Positions 1 through 5,813 of a stretch of DNA of 8,377 nucleotides are shown piece by piece. Made by a program: the position numbers and the translations under genes. Numbering within the stretch: position 1 is the first letter of the stretch; each line of letters opens with the position of its first letter. Under the pieces are notes generated by a model that was not told the DNA's origin, searched no databases, and saw nothing but the letters and a program-made list of their open reading frames with translations. Source of the stretch: an uncultured Polymorphobacter sp. (lineage in GTDB: Bacteria; Pseudomonadota; Alphaproteobacteria; Sphingomonadales; Sphingomonadaceae). The stretch is taken from positions 1-8,377 of the forward strand of contig CALMPZ010000648.1 of the NCBI GenBank assembly GCA_937871645.1. The letters run 5' to 3'.

Positions 1-73
1 GAAGGCCGGGACCCAGTGGCCTTCAAGTGCACCGTCGGAAAGAAAGCTGGGTCCCGGCCTTCGCCGGGATGAC
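1..73. repeat. Inverted pair of CCGGGA-type palindromic repeats (family A)
   Basis: Bases 1-16 (GAAGGCCGGGACCCAG) are the exact reverse complement of bases 47-62, so the two arms could pair around a 30-nt spacer. The right copy continues to base 73 and contains its own hairpin, TCCCGGC-CTTC-GCCGGGA at 52-69. The left copy is cut by the window edge. Short elements of this kind (TCATCCCGGCGAAGGCCGGGA on one strand) are scattered between genes in many proteobacteria. It lies beyond the 3' end of the oxygenase gene. No gene is visible in 1-121. Confidence 0.75.
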
Positions 74-85
74 GAAAGAAAATAG

Positions 86-121
86 ATGGGTGCAGGCCTC
101 AGGCCTGCCCGCCGGAGGCCC
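86..121 (+). repeat. Palindromic repeat family B, copy 1
   Basis: The copy reads ATGGGTGCAGG...CCTGCCCGCCGGAGGCCC. Its core hairpin is GCAGGCC (92-98), loop TCA, GGCCTGC (102-108). It abuts the stop codon of the minus-strand oxygenase gene (TAA, complement of 122-124). Read on that gene's strand, the hairpin is followed by a T-rich run (complement of 73-83), so it may help end the transcript. The TCA loop and the GGCC/GGCC inner stem differ from the other copies. Confidence 0.85.
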
Positions 122-844
122 TTAGGGCGCGACACCCGCGCGCAGCCACCCTGTCACCGCATAGCGCCGGTCGGCGGCAAACGTCGAAACCTGGCTGACG
201 CTGTGCGGTTGCGGCACGGCGAACAGGTTGAGTGTGTTGAACTTCGGCACCCAGGCGACGCCGTCGTCATGCACCAGCAGCAACCCGCCCCAGTCGATGC
301 GCCATTCTGGGGTGAGACCGAGGACATAGGCGGCGCGGCGGTTCTTGCCTTCGACATCGTCATCGTGCGCGGTCAGGAAGTCGCCGGGAGCGTAGGCGGT
401 GGCCTGTGCGTCGGCAAACGCGATGTCGGAGGCGCCGATCACCTGCCGCAGCCGTTCGAGCACGGGTTCGGACGACATCAGCAGTGCGAGCTGGTTGATC
501 GGGCTGGGGTCGGCCGTACGCTCGGCGGCGGCATCGGGGACTCGGATTGATTCGTAGTGGAACTGGAAGCCGAATTGCGCCTGCGCCTTGACTGCGGTGG
601 CGAGTGCTGCGGCGCGGTCGGGCGGCAGTGTCGCGCGAGCGCTGCGGCTGAGTTCGAACAGCCGGTCGTTCGAATTGAGCACCAGCAGCCAGTCCTGCCG
701 CGCGCGCAGGTGCGCAGTTAGCGCCGCAGCCGAGTCAGCGGTCAGGAAATCATGGATGCGGACGCGGCGGTCACGCGCGAATGTTGCTGCAAGCGCGCCC
801 CAGTCGAGCGCCGGATTGAGTGTCGGGGCAGCGGGTTCGCTCAC
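122..844 (-). CDS. 2-oxoglutarate/Fe(II)-dependent oxygenase, prolyl-hydroxylase-like
   Basis: A 240-residue predicted cytosolic oxygenase of the 2OG-Fe(II) double-stranded beta-helix superfamily. Metal ligands are visible: HDD at 160-162 gives the HxD pair (H160, D162), within [11 protein letters not shown], and H214 in the PQPHSVSQV segment is the distal histidine. R226 or R227, in [11 protein letters not shown], is the likely 2-oxoglutarate-binding arginine. HDD(D/E)xEG and the closing (S/T)GW(F/L)R resemble the Tpa1/OGFOD1 and bacterial prolyl 4-hydroxylase group, whose known members act on ribosomal protein uS12 or on EF-Tu. The substrate here is unknown. I chose the GTG at 844, which overlaps the rlmN stop as GTGA. 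The reading frame stays open to an ATG at 940, but that would add 32 basic residues overlapping rlmN. The GTG has no clear ribosome binding site, so translation probably depends on ribosomes finishing rlmN. Family is fairly sure; start is likely. Confidence 0.85.
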   Translation of the reverse strand: MSEPAAPTLNPALDWGALAATFARDRRVRIHDFLTADSAAALTAHLRARQDWLLVLNSNDRLFELSRSARATLPPDRAAALATAVKAQAQFGFQFHYESIRVPDAAAERTADPSPINQLALLMSSEPVLERLRQVIGASDIAFADAQATAYAPGDFLTAHDDDVEGKNRRAAYVLGLTPEWRIDWGGLLLVHDDGVAWVPKFNTLNLFAVPQPHSVSQVSTFAADRRYAVTGWLRAGVAP

Positions 845-2064
845 GCGTCGGCGAGCGCCCAGCCGGCCTCTTTCTCGGCAGCGCGGCGGTCGAGTTCGGC
901 GCGCGTCACCTTTTCGGACGCCGATTTCAACTGCCCGCACGCCGCCATGATGTCACGGCCGCGCGGCGTACGCACCGGCGCCGAGTAGCCGGCGCGGAAG
1001 ATGATTTTCGAAAAGCGCTGGATGCGGTCGTCATCCGAACATTCGTAGTGCGACCCCGGCCAGGGGTTGAACGGGATCAGATTGACCTTTGCCGGCAGGT
1101 TGTATTTGCGGATCAGCCGGACGAGTTCGTGGGCATCCTCGTCGCTGTCGTTCTTGTCCTTGAGCATGACATACTCAAACGTGATGCGCCGGGCGTTGTT
1201 GACGCCGGGGTAGGCGGCACACGCCGAGAGCAGCTCGTCGATGCCGTACTTCTTGTTGATCGGAACGATCTCGTCGCGCACTTCCTTGGTCACCGCGTGC
1301 AGCGACACCGCGAGGTTGACGCCGATTTCCGCCCCGGCACGCGCCATCATCGGCACGACACCCGACGTGCTCAGCGTGATGCGGCGACGGCTCAGCCCCA
1401 GCCCGCTGGCATCCATGACGATGCCCAGCGCGGTCTTCAGATTATCGAAATTGTACAGCGGCTCGCCCATGCCCATCATGACGATGTTGGTCAGCATGCG
1501 GCCTTCTGCAGAATAGTTGTTGTCTGGCTGCGCCAACCCGGCGGGCCATTCACCCAGCGCGTCGCGCGCCAGCATGACCTGGCCGACGATTTCACCGGCG
1601 GTCAGGTTGCGCACCAGCTTCATCGTGCCGGTGAAGCAGAAGCGGCAGTTGAGCGTGCAACCGACCTGCGACGACACGCACAGCGTGCCGCGGTCGGCGT
1701 CGGGAATGAAGACGCACTCGGCTTCGTTGCCGTCGTCAAAGCGCAGCAGCCATTTGCGGGTGCCGTCTTCGCTGACCTGCGCGGTCACGACTTCGGGGCG
1801 GCCGACGACGAACTTTTCCGCCAGCAACGCCAGCACCGGCTTGGCGATGTTGGTCATCGCATCGAACTCAGTGGTGCCGCGGTGATAGATCCAGTGCCAC
1901 ACCTGGCTAGCGCGCATCTTCGCCGCCTTGGCGTCGAGGCCGGCGTCAACCAACGCCGCCACCATCTCGGGACGCGTCAAACCAACGAGCGCAATGCGCC
2001 CATCGGCACGCACGGGAACACTGCGCGGCAACGCCACTGGATCGACAAGGCCGGGAATCTGCAT
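841..2064 (-). CDS. rlmN: Dual-specificity 23S rRNA A2503 / tRNA A37 C2-methyltransferase RlmN
   Basis: A 407-residue radical SAM enzyme that methylates C2 of adenine 2503 in 23S rRNA and of A37 in some tRNAs. All five expected cysteines are present: the CxxxCxxC cluster at C136, C140 and C143 (CTLNCRFC) binds the 4Fe-4S cluster. C129 and C376 (in AACGQL) match the catalytic and methyl-carrying cysteines C118 and C355 of E. coli RlmN, with identical 7-4-3 spacing at the front. Other family blocks are [12 protein letters not shown] (197-208), LSTSGVVP (231-238) and [12 protein letters not shown] (328-338). I chose the start MQIPGL at 2064. A longer reading from 2139 exists, but its first residues are merely a translation of repeat copy 2. 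There is no Shine-Dalgarno. TATATC lies 6 nt before the ATG, so the message may be leaderless. The gene is followed, with 4-nt overlap, by the oxygenase. It is slightly longer than E. coli RlmN, mostly at the C-terminus. Confidence 0.97.
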   Translation of the reverse strand: MQIPGLVDPVALPRSVPVRADGRIALVGLTRPEMVAALVDAGLDAKAAKMRASQVWHWIYHRGTTEFDAMTNIAKPVLALLAEKFVVGRPEVVTAQVSEDGTRKWLLRFDDGNEAECVFIPDADRGTLCVSSQVGCTLNCRFCFTGTMKLVRNLTAGEIVGQVMLARDALGEWPAGLAQPDNNYSAEGRMLTNIVMMGMGEPLYNFDNLKTALGIVMDASGLGLSRRRITLSTSGVVPMMARAGAEIGVNLAVSLHAVTKEVRDEIVPINKKYGIDELLSACAAYPGVNNARRITFEYVMLKDKNDSDEDAHELVRLIRKYNLPAKVNLIPFNPWPGSHYECSDDDRIQRFSKIIFRAGYSAPVRTPRGRDIMAACGQLKSASEKVTRAELDRRAAEKEAGWALADA

Positions 2065-2070
2065 GGTGGC

Positions 2071-2076
2071 GATATA
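2071..2076 (-). promoter_or_regulatory. Possible -10 element of rlmN (leaderless arrangement)
   Basis: On the minus strand, TATATC is followed by GCCACC and then the rlmN ATG. A start of transcription about 7 nt after the hexamer would fall on the ATG itself. No good -35 is visible at the usual distance, only a T-rich stretch. The absence of a Shine-Dalgarno supports the idea; the hexamer alone is weak evidence. Confidence 0.3.
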
Positions 2077-2103
2077 GTCGCTGGGCGCGGCAAAAGAAAG
2101 GCA

Positions 2104-2138
2104 GGGCCTCCGGCGGGCAGGGGTGACCCCTGCACCCA
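2104..2138 (-). repeat. Palindromic repeat family B, copy 2
   Basis: An inverted copy relative to copy 1. Its core hairpin is GCAGGGG (2117-2123), TGA, CCCCTGC (2127-2133). The inner stem GGG/CCC replaces the GGCC/GGCC of the other copies with complementary changes on both sides, so pairing is kept. It lies between the rlmN start and copy 3 and faces copy 3 in opposite orientation. Confidence 0.85.
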
Positions 2139-2156
2139 ATTGTTGTGCGCTCTTCA

Positions 2157-2194
2157 GATGGGTGCAGGGCCAAGGCCCTGCCCGCCGGAGGCTC
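2157..2194 (+). repeat. Palindromic repeat family B, copy 3
   Basis: The core hairpin is GCAGGGCC (2164-2171), AA, GGCCCTGC (2174-2181), with the conserved CGCCGGAGGC tail. The tail ends at the stop codon of the minus-strand phosphatase gene (complement of 2195-2197). Copies 2 and 3 form an inverted pair separated by about 18 nt and could fold back on each other. With the rest of 2065-2194 this fills the phosphatase-rlmN gap. Confidence 0.88.
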
Positions 2195-2824
2195 TTAAGC
2201 TGCCTTCACCCCGGCCACGCCACTGCCGACATGCACGGCTTCTTCGGCACCGTCCTGAATGCGGAACACCGTGCCCTGCGGCGCGTTGCCCGCGACTTTG
2301 ACACCGTGCCAGTCATCGCCGCCGACCAGTAGGCCGCGCAACACGCGTGCGGTGATACCGTGGCTGATGACGAGTGCCGGTCGATCGGGGTCGAGCGCGG
2401 CGAGCCAGGTGGTCAGCCGCGCGGCGATGGCCGGGAACCATTCGCCGTTGGGGGCGGGCATGCTGAACAGGCCGCGGTCATGGTCGACGATCGGCCCGGA
2501 TTCGGCGACGATGTCGGCATACAGCCGGCCTTCCCAGTCGCCGACGTCGATTTCGAGAAGCCGGTCATCCTTGCGGACATCGAAGAAGTCGCGGCCGAGA
2601 TGCTCTGCGACCACCGCCATCGTCTGCAACGTACGGCCCGACGGCGAGGCCCACAAGTCGATATCGGGCTTGGCGCCGAAATGGGCGCGCAGCGCATCGC
2701 CCATGCTGTGCGCCTGTGCGATGCCGGCGTGCGTCAGCGGCGTGTGCGCCATATGTCCCTGCATGCGGGCGCCCGCATTGTAGACGGTTTCGGCATGGCG
2801 GGCGAGGTAGAGGGGAGCTGTCAT
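2195..2824 (-). CDS. Histidine phosphatase family protein (phosphoglycerate mutase-like)
   Basis: A 209-residue soluble protein of the histidine phosphatase superfamily. The N-terminal LARHAET (7-13) carries the phosphohistidine H10 next to R9; the family more often has RHG, so A11 is a small variation. Other expected residues are R64 in [10 protein letters not shown]91 in the [11 protein letters not shown] acid region, and the second histidine H155 in [13 protein letters not shown]. This is a complete active-site set, so it should be a working phosphatase or mutase, but the substrate cannot be told: cofactor-dependent mutases, GpmB-like and alpha-ribazole phosphatases share these motifs. I chose [12 protein letters not shown] as the start because the motif normally lies near residue 8. 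An in-frame ATG at 2890 would add 22 residues. Neither has a Shine-Dalgarno. It diverges from scoA across 100 bp and is upstream of rlmN on the same strand, about 130 bp away. Confidence 0.9.
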   Translation of the reverse strand: MTAPLYLARHAETVYNAGARMQGHMAHTPLTHAGIAQAHSMGDALRAHFGAKPDIDLWASPSGRTLQTMAVVAEHLGRDFFDVRKDDRLLEIDVGDWEGRLYADIVAESGPIVDHDRGLFSMPAPNGEWFPAIAARLTTWLAALDPDRPALVISHGITARVLRGLLVGGDDWHGVKVAGNAPQGTVFRIQDGAEEAVHVGSGVAGVKAA

Positions 2825-2830
2825 GGCATT

Positions 2831-2859
2831 GGCATAGGCGAGGCTTGTGACGCCCGCAA
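2831..2859 (-). promoter_or_regulatory. Possible promoter of the phosphatase gene (leaderless arrangement)
   Basis: On the minus strand, TTGCGG (complement of 2854-2859), a 17-nt spacer, and TATGCC (complement of 2831-2836) are followed by 6 nt and then the ATG at 2824. Each hexamer matches the sigma-70 consensus at only three positions, so this is tentative. The spacing would place the transcript start at or next to the ATG, which fits the missing ribosome binding site. Confidence 0.25.
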
Positions 2860-2895
2860 TACGCAGGCGGTGGACATTTTTGCCACGCATGTTTA

Positions 2896-2908
2896 GCTGC
2901 AGTGCAGC
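2896..2908. promoter_or_regulatory. CTGC-N3-GCAG palindrome upstream of scoA (PhaR-like operator)
   Basis: GCTGC-AGT-GCAGC is a perfect 5-bp-arm palindrome centred in the shared promoter region of scoA and the phosphatase, ending 16 nt before the scoA ATG and just upstream of the GGAGG. CTGC-N3-GCAG is the site form described for PhaR, the polyhydroxybutyrate-responsive repressor of alphaproteobacteria. A 3-oxoacid CoA-transferase would be a sensible target. The match is seen; the regulator is inferred. Confidence 0.4.
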
Positions 2909-2913
2909 AAATC

Positions 2914-2918
2914 TGGAG
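2914..2918 (+). promoter_or_regulatory. Shine-Dalgarno of scoA
   Basis: GGAGG lies 6 nt before the ATG at 2925. It is the best ribosome binding site in the window and decides the start: a longer open frame from 2847 lacks one. Confidence 0.85.
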
Positions 2919-2924
2919 GCGCGA

Positions 2925-3623
2925 ATGTCCAAGACCTATGCCGATGCGCGCGCCGCTTTGGACGGCGTGCTGTTCGACGGGATGACGATTGTCGCGGGCG
3001 GCTTCGGGCTGTGCGGCATCCCCGAAAACCTGATTGCCGCGATCCGCGATTCTGGCGTGAAGGACCTCACCGTCATCTCGAACAACGCCGGCGTCGATGG
3101 CTTCGGGCTCGGTATGTTGCTCAATTCGCGCCAGGTGAAGAAGATGATCTCGTCGTACGTCGGCGAGAACAAGGAGTTCGAGCGCCAGTATCTCAGCGGC
3201 GAGCTCGAGCTCGAGTTCGCGCCGCAGGGCACGCTGGCCGAACGTATCCGCGCCGGTGGCGCCGGCATCCCCGGCTTTTACACCAAGACCGGCGTCGGCA
3301 CGCTGATTGCCGAGGGCAAGGAGCACAAGGACTTCGGCGGCGAGACCTACATCTTGGAGACCGGGCTGGTCGCTGACCTCGCCATCGTCAAGGCGTGGAA
3401 GGCCGACCCCTACGGCAACCTCGTCTACCGAAAGACCGCGCGCAACTTCAACCCGCCCGCCGCGACCGCCGGCAAGGTCACCGTCGCCGAAGTCGAGGAA
3501 ATCGTCCCCGCCGGTAGCCTCGACCCCGATGGCATCCACACGCCGGGCGTCTATGTCCAGCGACTGGTGCAGGGTGAGTTTGAGAAGCGTATCGAACAAC
3601 GCACCGTCAGGGAGCGCGCATAA
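2925..3623 (+). CDS. scoA: 3-oxoacid CoA-transferase (SCOT-type), subunit A
   Basis: A 232-residue alpha subunit of a family I CoA-transferase, the usual length for ScoA. With subunit B it transfers CoA between succinyl-CoA and a 3-oxoacid such as acetoacetate, in the cytosol. Seen: [12 protein letters not shown] (25-36, the glycine-rich family signature), [12 protein letters not shown] (52-63), [28 protein letters not shown] (93-120) and [17 protein letters not shown] (161-177). These fit the succinyl-CoA:acetoacetate type well. AtoD (acetate/butyrate) and PcaI (3-oxoadipate) are close relatives that sequence reading alone does not exclude. No aromatic-degradation genes are nearby, which makes PcaI less likely. 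The stop overlaps the scoB start by one base (TAATG), so the two are an operon. Confidence 0.93.
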   Translation: MSKTYADARAALDGVLFDGMTIVAGGFGLCGIPENLIAAIRDSGVKDLTVISNNAGVDGFGLGMLLNSRQVKKMISSYVGENKEFERQYLSGELELEFAPQGTLAERIRAGGAGIPGFYTKTGVGTLIAEGKEHKDFGGETYILETGLVADLAIVKAWKADPYGNLVYRKTARNFNPPAATAGKVTVAEVEEIVPAGSLDPDGIHTPGVYVQRLVQGEFEKRIEQRTVRERA

Positions 3624-4258
3624 TGGCCTGGACCCGCGAGCAGATGGCAGCGCGTGCCGCGAAGGAATTGCAGGACGGCTTCTACGTCAACCTCGGCATC
3701 GGCATGCCGACGCTGGTGGCAAACTATGCCGGCGACCTTGATATCACCTTGCAGTCGGAAAACGGCATGCTCGGCATGGGGCCGTTCCCCTATGCCGATG
3801 AAATCGATGCCGATCTGATCAACGCCGGCAAGCAGACGATCACCGAACTCGACCGCACCAGCTATTTCAGCTCCGCCGACAGCTTCGCGATGATCCGCGG
3901 CGGGCATATGGACTTGTCCATCCTCGGCGCGATGGAAGTCGCCGAAAACGGCGATCTGGCGAACTGGATGGTGCCGGGCAAGATGGTGAAGGGCATGGGC
4001 GGCGCGATGGACCTCGTCGCGGGCGCGCGCCGCATCATCGTACTGATGGAGCATAACGACAAGGCCGGTGGCTCGAAGTTTTGCCCGGCGTGCACGCTGC
4101 CGCTGACCGGCAAGAACGCGGTCGACATGATCATCACCGACCTCGCGGTGTTCGCACGGCCCGACCGCAAGGGCTCACCGTTCAAGCTGATCGAAACCGC
4201 GCCGGGGGTGACGGCCGCGGAGGTCCGCGCCAAGACGACGGCGCATTACGTCGACTGA
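3623..4258 (+). CDS. scoB: 3-oxoacid CoA-transferase (SCOT-type), subunit B
   Basis: A 211-residue beta subunit carrying the catalytic residue. SENGMLGMG (45-53) is the family active-site signature, and E46 is the glutamate that forms the glutamyl-CoA thioester. Other blocks are [15 protein letters not shown] (21-35), [14 protein letters not shown] (93-106) and [22 protein letters not shown] (113-134), all typical of ScoB. The length matches the family. It starts within the scoA stop (TAATG) with a purine-rich GGGAG about 10 nt upstream, so the subunits should be made in equal amounts. No strong T-tract terminator follows; the family C hairpins from 4292 are the first structures after the stop. 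Confidence 0.94.
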   Translation: MAWTREQMAARAAKELQDGFYVNLGIGMPTLVANYAGDLDITLQSENGMLGMGPFPYADEIDADLINAGKQTITELDRTSYFSSADSFAMIRGGHMDLSILGAMEVAENGDLANWMVPGKMVKGMGGAMDLVAGARRIIVLMEHNDKAGGSKFCPACTLPLTGKNAVDMIITDLAVFARPDRKGSPFKLIETAPGVTAAEVRAKTTAHYVD

Positions 4259-4291
4259 TTCCGCCTCGTTGACGGGGCTGCGCCACTCTTC

Positions 4292-4339
4292 GTCCTCCCC
4301 GTCTTCGGGGAGGGGGACCGCCACTTGGCGGTGGAGGGG
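4292..4339 (+). repeat. Palindromic repeat family C, copy 1
   Basis: Two adjacent hairpins: CCTCCCCG-TCTT-CGGGGAGG (4294-4313) and ACCGCC-ACTT-GGCGGT (4317-4332), followed by GGAGGGG. It starts 33 nt after the scoB stop. The second copy, at 4383-4433, is inverted. Confidence 0.85.
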
Positions 4340-4382
4340 TTGTCGGCGGGCACGAATGTTGGCTTTGCGGGCTTGGGATCTG

Positions 4383-4433
4383 CCCCTCCACCGCGCGAAG
4401 TGCGCGGTCCCCCTCCCCAAAGCCGGGGAGGAC
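4383..4433 (-). repeat. Palindromic repeat family C, copy 2
   Basis: On the minus strand it repeats copy 1: CCTCCCC-GGCTTT-GGGGAGG, then GGG and a second stem ACCGCGC-ACTTC-GCGCGGT. The second stem has one more base pair and different pairs from copy 1, with both sides changed together and the ACTT loop kept. The CCTCCCC/GGGGAGG stem is shared, except that the closing C-G pair of copy 1 is lost here. Confidence 0.85.
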
Positions 4434-4500
4434 CAAGGGGGCGTGTTCACTCGGGCGAAGGCGCAGAAAGCGATTTGCCGCGAATCGTGTCGTGCAGGCA

Positions 4501-4529
4501 CTGGATTAGACTGCCGCCTGCGCTATAGT
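4501..4529 (+). promoter_or_regulatory. Possible dnaN promoter
   Basis: TATAGT at 4524-4529 is a good -10 hexamer (five of six to TATAAT). A poor -35 (CTGGAT, 4501-4506) lies 17 nt upstream. Transcription would begin near 4536, giving a leader of about 30 nt before the dnaN ATG. The -10 is the stronger part of this call. Confidence 0.4.
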
Positions 4530-4566
4530 CGCAATAACGCATGGGGCTGTTAGTTAAGGGTAGAGA

Positions 4567-5679
4567 ATGAAAGCGACCGTCGAACGCGCAACGCTGCTCA
4601 AGTGCCTGGCGCATGTCCAGTCGGTGGTCGAGCGCCGCAACACCATCCCGATCCTGTCGAACGTGCTGATCGAAGCGAAAGACGGCGGGCTGCGGCTGAT
4701 GGCGACCGACCTCGACATGCAGGTCGTCGAAACCGTCGCCGCGCACGTCGAAACGCCGGGCGCCACGACGGTCAGCGCGCACACGCTGTTCGACATCGCG
4801 CGCAAGCTGCCCGAAGGCGCGCAGGTTGAACTGGCGGTCGCCAATGAAAAGATGACCGTTGTCGCCGGCCGCGCCCGCTTCAGCCTGGCGACGCTGCCGC
4901 GCGATGATTTTCCGGTCATCGCCGAAACCGACCTGCCGTCGAGCTTCAGCCTGCCCGCCGCGACGCTGCGCCAGATCATCGACAAGACGCGCTTCGCCAT
5001 CTCGACCGAGGAAACGCGCTACTACCTCAACGGCATCTTCCTGCACGTCGCGCCCGGCACGCCGGCAACGCTGCGCGCCGTCGCCACCGACGGCCACCGC
5101 CTCGCCAAGATCGAGCTGCCGTGCCCCGAAGGTGCCGAGGGCATGCCCGACGTCATCGTGCCGCGCAAATGCATCGGCGAAATCCGCAAACTGCTCGACG
5201 AAGTCGATGGCGATGTGGAACTGTCGCTGTCGGGGTCGAAAATCCGCTTCAAGCTCGGCAACGCCGTGCTGACCTCGAAGCTGATCGACGGCACCTTCCC
5301 CGACTACAGCCGCGTCATCCCCGCCGCCAACGACAAGCTGCTGCGCATTGACCGCAAATCGCTCGCCGAGGGCGTCGACCGCGTCGCTGCGATCGCCACG
5401 TCGGAAAAGACCCGCGCCGTCAAGCTGGCGCTCGGCCGCGACAAGATCACGCTGTCGGTGACCAGCCCCGAAAACGGCACCGCCGCCGAAGAAGTCAGCG
5501 CCGAATACACCTCGCCCGAGTTCGAGGTCGGCTTCAACTATCGCTACCTGCTCGATATCCTCGACCAGATCGGCACCGATGTCGTCGACCTGCACATGGC
5601 CGACGCCGCCGCACCGACGCTGATCCGCGAAGGCGACAGCTCGCCAGCGCTGTATGTGCTGATGCCGATGCGAGTTTAA
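4567..5679 (+). CDS. dnaN: DNA polymerase III beta subunit (sliding clamp)
   Basis: A 370-residue beta clamp, close to the 366 residues of E. coli DnaN. As a ring-shaped dimer it encircles DNA and holds polymerase III and other replication and repair proteins. Seen: RNTIPILSNVLIEA (24-37), MATDLD (45-50), HTLFDIARKLPEG (72-84), TLPRDDFP (109-116), RYYLNGIFL (151-159), ATDGHRLAKIELP (173-185), GTFPDYSRVIP (242-252) and the C-terminal YVLMPMRV (363-370), part of the hydrophobic pocket that binds client peptides. Three repeated clamp folds should span about 1-120, 128-250 and 250-370. AAGGG about 7 nt before the ATG is a modest ribosome binding site. dnaA and recF are not adjacent within the window. 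A strong terminator follows. Nothing is missing or broken. Confidence 0.98.
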   Translation: MKATVERATLLKCLAHVQSVVERRNTIPILSNVLIEAKDGGLRLMATDLDMQVVETVAAHVETPGATTVSAHTLFDIARKLPEGAQVELAVANEKMTVVAGRARFSLATLPRDDFPVIAETDLPSSFSLPAATLRQIIDKTRFAISTEETRYYLNGIFLHVAPGTPATLRAVATDGHRLAKIELPCPEGAEGMPDVIVPRKCIGEIRKLLDEVDGDVELSLSGSKIRFKLGNAVLTSKLIDGTFPDYSRVIPAANDKLLRIDRKSLAEGVDRVAAIATSEKTRAVKLALGRDKITLSVTSPENGTAAEEVSAEYTSPEFEVGFNYRYLLDILDQIGTDVVDLHMADAAAPTLIREGDSSPALYVLMPMRV

Positions 5680-5690
5680 CCGGCGGTTTA

Positions 5691-5728
5691 AGGGCCTCCG
5701 GCGGGCAGGGCCTTGGCCCTGCACCCAT
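5691..5728 (-). repeat. Palindromic repeat family B, copy 4
   Basis: The core hairpin GCAGGGCC-TT-GGCCCTGC (5705-5722) begins 26 nt after the dnaN stop. It is inverted relative to copy 5 and pairs with it over 38 positions, with one G-T wobble. Relative to the preceding gene it has the same orientation as copies 1, 3 and 5: stop codon, then CTCCGGCGGGCAGG, then CCTGCACCCA. Confidence 0.88.
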
Positions 5729-5735
5729 AAATTTT

Positions 5736-5769
5736 GGGGCGCTCCGGTGGTGACCGGAGCGCCCCTTTT
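5736..5769 (+). terminator. Intrinsic terminator of dnaN
   Basis: GGGGCGCTCCGG (5736-5747) pairs perfectly with CCGGAGCGCCCC (5754-5765) around TGGTGA; a T-A pair can close the loop to GGTG. TTTT follows at 5766-5769. The minus strand has AAAA after the stem instead, so it should act mainly on dnaN transcripts. It lies in the exact centre of the copy 4/copy 5 palindrome. Confidence 0.85.
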
Positions 5770-5771
5770 CA

Positions 5772-5810
5772 GATGGGTGCAGGGCCAAGGCCCTGCCCGC
5801 CGGAGGCTCT
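5772..5810 (+). repeat. Palindromic repeat family B, copy 5
   Basis: It is essentially identical to copy 3 (core GCAGGGCC-AA-GGCCCTGC). It ends 3 nt before the stop codon of the minus-strand MscS gene (complement of 5814-5816). The bases just before it (TTCAGATGGGTGCAGG) are also shared with copy 3, so the repeated unit extends slightly beyond the hairpin. Confidence 0.88.
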
Positions 5811-5813
5811 GTT

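Larger units (their letters stand above)
4259..4566. other. 308-bp intergenic region between scoB and dnaN
   Basis: No gene is supported here. It holds an inverted pair of family C repeats (4292-4433), a unique stretch of about 40 bp between them, and a possible dnaN promoter (4501-4529). Short open frames crossing it are low-complexity readings of the repeats. I looked for DnaA boxes (TTATCCACA type) and saw none. Confidence 0.7.

Noticed and set aside
2065..2139. A longer RlmN beginning [13 protein letters not shown]
   Set aside because: These residues are a translation of repeat copy 2. The same MGAG or MGAGxxPA start appears wherever a family B copy is read in this frame. The family begins at MQIPGL.
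2104..2194. The family B inverted pairs as terminal repeats of an insertion sequence
   Set aside because: Only 18-44 nt lie between the arms, with no transposase and no target duplications, so they are short palindromic elements rather than a transposon.
820..2301. A 493-codon open frame on the plus strand opposite rlmN
   Set aside because: It is antisense to an unmistakable rlmN, has a low-complexity, H/R/Q-rich product with no family motifs, and ends in repeat sequence. Long antisense frames are expected in GC-rich DNA.
2565..3599. A 344-codon minus-strand frame opposite scoA and through the phosphatase gene
   Set aside because: It overlaps two well-supported genes and has no motif of its own.
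4434..4566. DnaA boxes or an origin before dnaN
   Set aside because: No TTATCCACA-like nonamers or AT-rich unwinding stretch is visible, and dnaA is not adjacent in the window.
86..5810. The five repeats as a CRISPR array or part of one
   Set aside because: They are not evenly spaced, alternate in orientation, are separated by whole genes, and no cas gene is present.
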